A DNA stretch of 11,703 nt from Lysobacteraceae bacterium (GTDB taxonomy: Bacteria > Pseudomonadota > Gammaproteobacteria > Xanthomonadales > Xanthomonadaceae). Each line of letters opens with the position of its first letter. The stretch's first letter is position 1. Position numbers and translations under genes: made by a program. Shown here piece after piece: positions 7,415 through 11,703 of this stretch. Location of the stretch: the NCBI GenBank assembly GCA_027483745.1, contig JAIXTZ010000259.1:1-11703 (forward strand), given 5' to 3'. A model generated the notes under the pieces. That model was given only the letters and a program-made list of their open reading frames with translations. It was not told where the DNA came from and did not search any database.

Positions 7415-8017
7415 GTGACCCAAACTCCCACGCTCCTGGACGACCTTGCCCGGCTCGGCCTCGCCCCGGGCGCACCCGTCGACGCCCTGAAACCCGCTTG
7501 GCGCCGGACGGTGTCCGCCCTGCATCCCGACCGCCAAGGACCGCATGCCGACCGGGCGCTGGCCGAGGCCAACGCGGCTTTCCAGCGCCTGCAGGCCTTC
7601 GCCCAGCAGCACGGACGCCTCCCCTCGAGCCTCGAGCCACCACGCCGCCCCGTGGCCCTTCGCCGACGGGGCCATCGACGCGGGGCCTTGGCCACGCTGG
7701 CCCTTGCCACAGCCCTCGTCGTGCTTTGGCCGCAGGCTCAACGCCCCGACGGCCCACCTCGCCCTGCCCGGGCCGCCGCTGCCGAGCCGCCTCCCGACGC
7801 CCTCGCATCGATGCCGGAACCGGCGCCGATCGGTGCGCCGGCAGACCGGCTTCGGGTGGGACTCGACGCCGCGGAGGCCGAGCGGATCGCCGGCCCGCCG
7901 ATGTTCCGTTCCCGGGAACGCTGGGAGTACGGCCCATCGGAGATCCGCTTCGTCGATGGCAAGGTGGCCGGGTGGTACAGCTCGCCCTTGCGCCCCCTCC
8001 CGGTGGATGGCGACTGA
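7415..8017 (+). CDS. J-domain membrane protein with C-terminal YGxSxxxFxxGxVxxW motif
   Basis: About 200 residues, on the opposite strand to both flanking EPS genes. The N-terminal part (7-70) is a J domain: LLDDLARLGL, then AWRRTVSALHPDRQG with the HPD triad (37-39) that stimulates Hsp70/DnaK ATPase, then a helix (RALAEANAAFQRLQAFA). A basic stretch (77-89), one membrane segment (90-106) and a Pro/Ala-rich linker (107-145) follow. The C-terminal part (148-191) contains WEYGPSEIRFVDGKVAGWYSS, a pattern shared with SmpA/OmlA-like repeats of envelope proteins. Likely topology is a cytoplasmic J domain with a periplasmic tail. The start is uncertain. GTG 7415 begins right before the J domain but lacks a clear ribosome site. 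ATG 7355 has G-rich sequence upstream, but the intervening 20 codons include rare ATA, AGA, TCA and two TTT and contain CRP-like site 1. No specific function in EPS synthesis is known to me. Confidence 0.8.
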   Translation: MTQTPTLLDDLARLGLAPGAPVDALKPAWRRTVSALHPDRQGPHADRALAEANAAFQRLQAFAQQHGRLPSSLEPPRRPVALRRRGHRRGALATLALATALVVLWPQAQRPDGPPRPARAAAAEPPPDALASMPEPAPIGAPADRLRVGLDAAEAERIAGPPMFRSRERWEYGPSEIRFVDGKVAGWYSSPLRPLPVDGD

Positions 8018-8029
8018 TCGCGAACCCAC

Positions 8030-9439
8030 TCAGCGCGCGCCCTTTCCGAACAACACGACCTCGACCGTCTGCAGCAGCACCAGCAGGTCGAACATCAGGC
8101 TCTGGTTCTTCACGTAGTACAGGTCGTACTTGAGCTTCTCCTCGGCGTCCTTGACCGAAGCCCCGTAGGCGTAACGCAGCTGCGCCCATCCGGTGATTCC
8201 CGGCTTCACGGCGTGGCGGAGGCCGTAGTAGGGAATCTCGCGCTCAAGCTGCTCGACGAAGGTGGGGCGCTCGGGGCGGGGGCCGACGAAACTCATCTCG
8301 CCACGAAGCACGTTCAGCACCTGGGGCAGCTCATCGATGCGCAGCTTCCGGATCACCCGGCCGACGCGGGTAACGCGATCGTCGTTCGAGGTGGCCCAGC
8401 GCGCCACGCCGTCCCGCTCGGCGTCCGTCCGCATGCTCCGGAACTTGATGACGTGAAAGGGTTCGCCGCCCTCGCCGACCCGCTCCTGGAGATAGAAGAT
8501 CGGGCCGCGCAGGCCGCTCTCCAGCTTGATCAGCAGCGCGGTCAGGACCATCAACGGCAAGGCCAGGAGCAACAGCAGCGACGACGAGGCGATGTCGAAC
8601 ACGCGCTTGCTGGCCGAGCGGACCACGCTGCGGTCGAAGCCGGAATCGAAGACGATCCACGACGGCGAGAGCGAGCTGATGTGGGCGCGACCGGTCTGGT
8701 TCTCGAGGAATGTGTGCAGGTCATTGACGTGGACGCCGCGGAGACGGCAGGCCATCAATTCGTCGAGGGGCAAGCTGCCGCGACGGCAGTCCGGGGCGAC
8801 GACGATCTCGTCGACCCCCAGCAGGTCGACCATCGCCGGCAATCCTTCCGCAGCGCTGAGGTGCAGCTCCGCGGGCACGCGCTCCGTGTCGCCCTGCACG
8901 GGGACATAGCCGACGATGCCGAAGGTGCGGCGATCGCTGCCGCGACGAAGGCGGGAATGGATCAGATCGGCCTTCTCGCCAACGCCGAGGACAAGGATCT
9001 GGCGACGCAGCAGTTCGCCCTGGCCCACCTGCAGGGCGATCATGCGGGCCGCCAGGACGCCGACGAAGCCGAAGCCCAGCGCCAGCGCCATCACCCCGCG
9101 ACCGATGTCTTCGACCGGCGACAGGTACTGCAGGGCCATCAGGGTCAGTCCGCCGCCGAGAAAAGCCACGAGGACTCGAACGATGTGGCCGCTCCAGCCA
9201 TCGCGGCTCTGCGTGGCGTACATGCCCATCGACGTCATCGCCAGAATCAGCACCCCGGCGAAGGCGAGGCCTCGAACCACCATGCGGCCACCAAAGGCCT
9301 CGTTGATCAGTTCAAAATCACCAAAGAAACGCACCAGCACGGCCGCCTCGAAAGCGAGGAACAGCGCGATGAACTCGGCCGAGGCCAGGAAAAGGATCCA
9401 GCGGCGTGCGGGATGGAGGGCGTCCGAGATGGAGCGCAT
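8030..9439 (-). CDS. Initiating undecaprenyl-phosphate sugar-1-phosphate transferase (WcaJ/EpsB-type polyprenyl-phosphate transferase)
   Basis: A 469-residue membrane enzyme that starts each repeat unit by moving a hexose-1-phosphate from its UDP-sugar to undecaprenyl phosphate. Four to five N-terminal hydrophobic segments span about 13-135. A Rossmann-like domain follows (QILVLGVGEKADLI, 147-160; VDEIVVAPDCRRG, 209-221). A further hydrophobic segment (284-304) precedes the catalytic domain: KFRSMRTDAE (332-341), LRIDELPQVLNVLRGEMSF (366-384) with the catalytic Asp369-Glu370 pair, and GPRPERP (386-392). The middle stretch CRLRGVHVNDLHTFLENQTG to LSPSWIVF closely resembles the PEP-CTERM-associated subfamily of sugar transferases. 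The ATG has AGGA 7 nt upstream (CAGGA-ATTCAC-ATG). The open frame continues upstream, but that part has no domain match. The gene has its own leader and ends 12 nt from the convergent J-domain gene. Confidence 0.94.
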   Translation of the reverse strand: MRSISDALHPARRWILFLASAEFIALFLAFEAAVLVRFFGDFELINEAFGGRMVVRGLAFAGVLILAMTSMGMYATQSRDGWSGHIVRVLVAFLGGGLTLMALQYLSPVEDIGRGVMALALGFGFVGVLAARMIALQVGQGELLRRQILVLGVGEKADLIHSRLRRGSDRRTFGIVGYVPVQGDTERVPAELHLSAAEGLPAMVDLLGVDEIVVAPDCRRGSLPLDELMACRLRGVHVNDLHTFLENQTGRAHISSLSPSWIVFDSGFDRSVVRSASKRVFDIASSSLLLLLALPLMVLTALLIKLESGLRGPIFYLQERVGEGGEPFHVIKFRSMRTDAERDGVARWATSNDDRVTRVGRVIRKLRIDELPQVLNVLRGEMSFVGPRPERPTFVEQLEREIPYYGLRHAVKPGITGWAQLRYAYGASVKDAEEKLKYDLYYVKNQSLMFDLLVLLQTVEVVLFGKGAR

Positions 9440-9460
9440 GTGAATTCCTGCAAATGCAAT

Positions 9461-9469
9461 GGGGGGCAA
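9461..9469 (-). promoter_or_regulatory. TTGCCCCCC leader motif upstream of the sugar transferase
   Basis: The minus strand reads TTGCCCCCC, ending 21 nt before the sugar-transferase ATG. The same string stands at a similar distance before the export gene. Function unknown; possibly coincidence in GC-rich DNA. Confidence 0.25.
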
Positions 9470-9603
9470 GGGGCGGGTTCCGGACCGCCGGGGGCTCGCG
9501 AAAGCGCGTCGCCATTGGGCGGCTCGCTCGTTGTTGGGCCCGGAACCCGTCGTGCCGGCGTCACCAAGGCGTGTAGCCAAGGTGAAGCCTGTCACGGTTA
9601 GTA

Positions 9604-9619
9604 TGAGAACCCGGTCACA
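9604..9619. promoter_or_regulatory. CRP/Clp-like palindrome, TGAGA-N6-TCACA (site 2)
   Basis: The half-sites are identical to those at 7380-7395, with a different six-base spacer (ACCCGG). The flanks are AT-rich and partly symmetric (TA before, TTA after), which also fits the CRP-family consensus. It sits 29 nt before the dehydrogenase ATG and about 165 nt before the sugar-transferase ATG. That spacing favours activation of the sugar transferase, or repression or a very short leader for the dehydrogenase. Binding is inferred from sequence only. Confidence 0.55.
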
Positions 9620-9635
9620 TTACAGGCACAAGTAG

Positions 9636-9644
9636 CCCCCCCCC
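9636..9644 (+). repeat. Homopolymeric C9 tract before the dehydrogenase start
   Basis: Nine consecutive C residues end 4 nt before the dehydrogenase ATG, filling the place where a Shine-Dalgarno sequence would normally be. A run of this length can slip during replication. A C8 run also precedes the following gene. Confidence 0.6.
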
Positions 9645-9648
9645 TTCT

Positions 9649-10929
<1,281 letters not shown>

Positions 10930-11018
10930 GCCCCATCAGCCCGGGCGTGTGTAAAAAAGTGTGATGGAGTAGTCAAAATTCCGGACCTTCGCGGTATCGT
11001 GTCGAGGCTGGATGAAAT

Positions 11019-11026
11019 CCCCCCCC
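11019..11026 (+). repeat. Homopolymeric C8 tract in the epimerase leader
   Basis: Eight consecutive C followed by TTCC lie 36 nt before the epimerase ATG. The arrangement C-run then TTC matches the C9-TTC before the dehydrogenase. Its role is unknown. Confidence 0.5.
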
Positions 11027-11062
11027 TTCCGGGCCGCATGACGCGGCCTCCAGGAGTTCGCG

Positions 11063-11703
11063 ATGCGTGTCCTCATCACCGGCGCCGCCGGCTTCATCGG
11101 CTCGACGCTGGCCCATCGCCTGCTGGATCGCGGCGACGAAGTCCTCGGCTACGACAACCTCAACGACTATTACGACGTGCGCCTGAAGCAGGCGCGCCTC
11201 GACCGGCTGACGCCCCGCAGCGGTTTTTCGTTCGTCAAGGCCTCGCTGGAGGATCGCGAGGCGCTCGAGGCGGCGTTCGACGCCTTCAAGCCGCAGCGCG
11301 TGGTGAACCTCGCCGCCCAGGCCGGCGTCCGCTACTCGCTGGAGAACCCGCGCGCCTACATCGACGCCAATATCGTCGGCTTCCTCAACATCCTCGAGGC
11401 CTGCCGCCACAAGGGCGTCGAACACCTCGTCTACGCCTCGTCGAGTTCGGTGTACGGCAGCAACCGCAAGCTGCCCTTCGCGGTCGAGGACAGCGTCGAC
11501 CACCCCGTCAGCCTCTACGCCGCCAGCAAGAAAGCGAACGAGCTGATGGCGCACACCTACAGCCACCTGTTCCGGCTGCCGACCACCGGCCTGCGCTTCT
11601 TCACGGTCTACGGCCCCTGGGGCCGCCCGGACATGGCGCTGTTCCTGTTCACGAAGAAGATCCTCGCCGGCGAGCCGATCGACGTCTTCAACTTCGGCAA
11701 GCA
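11063..11703 (+). CDS. NAD-dependent sugar epimerase, UDP-glucuronate 4-epimerase (CapI/LpsL) type, partial
   Basis: An extended short-chain dehydrogenase/reductase that interconverts the C4 epimers of a UDP-uronic acid, probably UDP-GlcA to UDP-GalA. 213 codons are present and the C-terminus runs off the right edge; full-length relatives have about 330-350 residues. Visible: GAAGFIG (7-13) for NAD binding; [17 protein letters not shown] (30-46), characteristic of the GlcA epimerase group; [15 protein letters not shown] (82-96); YASSSSVYG (124-132); the catalytic Tyr152-xxx-Lys156 in [10 protein letters not shown]; and [24 protein letters not shown] (178-201), again typical of CapI/LpsL. The ATG has AGGAG 6 nt upstream, the clearest ribosome site on the plus strand. 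With the preceding dehydrogenase it probably supplies acidic nucleotide sugars. Action on a UDP-HexNAcA is also possible. Confidence 0.92.
   Translation, partial: MRVLITGAAGFIGSTLAHRLLDRGDEVLGYDNLNDYYDVRLKQARLDRLTPRSGFSFVKASLEDREALEAAFDAFKPQRVVNLAAQAGVRYSLENPRAYIDANIVGFLNILEACRHKGVEHLVYASSSSVYGSNRKLPFAVEDSVDHPVSLYAASKKANELMAHTYSHLFRLPTTGLRFFTVYGPWGRPDMALFLFTKKILAGEPIDVFNFGK

Larger units (their letters stand above)
9440..9648. other. Divergent intergenic regulatory region
   Basis: 209 bases lie between the divergent sugar-transferase and dehydrogenase genes. The region holds CRP/Clp-like site 2 (9604-9619), a C9 run (9636-9644) just before the dehydrogenase start, and a GGGGGGCAA string (9461-9469) in the sugar-transferase leader. 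No convincing sigma70 -35/-10 pair and no RNA gene could be recognised. Confidence 0.6.

Noticed and set aside
8010..8021. A small hairpin (GCGA-CTGA-TCGC) at the end of the J-domain gene as a terminator
   Set aside because: The stem is only four base pairs, it overlaps the stop codon and no T run follows on either strand.
9561..9585. A sigma54 (-24/-12) promoter for the sugar transferase (TTGGC...TTGG on the minus strand)
   Set aside because: The GG to GC spacing is off by one and the -12 element lacks the GC, so it does not meet the strict sigma54 pattern.
9440..9595. An N-terminal extension of the sugar-transferase reading frame up to 9595
   Set aside because: The extra residues look like random Arg/Pro/Ala-rich sequence with no domain. 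A good ribosome site (CAGGA, 6-nt spacer) precedes the ATG at 9439, and the region holds regulatory-looking DNA.
9598..9626. A sigma70 promoter (TTAGTA, 17 bp, TACAGG) for the dehydrogenase
   Set aside because: Each hexamer matches the consensus at only three of six positions; too weak to list as a feature.
10930..10960. A rho-independent terminator after the dehydrogenase gene
   Set aside because: GC-rich sequence is followed by an A run, not a T run, on the coding strand, and no stable stem-loop fits on either strand.

Overview
The window is part of a chromosomal exopolysaccharide (EPS) or capsule biosynthesis and export locus from a GC-rich Gram-negative bacterium. Outer-membrane export parts show a two-membrane envelope. 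Codon use is strongly GC-biased. The export protein resembles GumB in size, and both divergent promoter regions carry CRP/Clp-type palindromes; together these suggest a gammaproteobacterium of the Xanthomonadales (Lysobacteraceae) type. The taxonomic guess is inference only.

Layout, left to right. From 7276 down to the left edge a tightly packed minus-strand operon encodes, in transcription order: a short Wza/GumB-like outer-membrane export protein; a Wzz/GNVR chain-length protein with three membrane segments; a CpsD/CapB-like ATPase homologue with eroded nucleotide-binding motifs; an outer-membrane beta-barrel protein of EpsL type; a NodB-type polysaccharide deacetylase; a membrane family-2 glycosyltransferase; and a family-4 glycosyltransferase cut by the window edge. 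Neighbouring genes overlap by 1 or 4 bases or are 1 base apart, so translation is probably coupled throughout. At 7277-7414 lies a divergent regulatory region, followed by a plus-strand gene for a small J-domain membrane protein. Convergent to it, on the minus strand (8030-9439), is the initiating sugar-phosphate transferase. A second divergent region (9440-9648) separates that from a plus-strand pair: a TviB/WbpO-type UDP-HexNAc dehydrogenase and, cut by the right edge, a UDP-glucuronate 4-epimerase-type enzyme.

How the genes work together (inference from families). The dehydrogenase and epimerase make acidic nucleotide sugars. The sugar transferase loads the first sugar-phosphate onto undecaprenyl phosphate, and the two glycosyltransferases extend the repeat unit. 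The deacetylase may trim acetyl groups. The chain-length protein, its ATPase-like partner, the export protein and the beta-barrel control polymer length and move the polymer out. No flippase (Wzx), polymerase (Wzy) or exosortase is seen; these would be expected beyond the window edges.

Most notable: two CRP/Clp-like palindromes with identical half-sites (TGAGA-N6-TCACA), one in each divergent intergenic region; a kinase/ATPase homologue that lacks the Walker A lysine; a J-domain membrane protein embedded in the EPS locus; a short export protein paired with a barrel; and long C runs in the leaders of the plus-strand genes.
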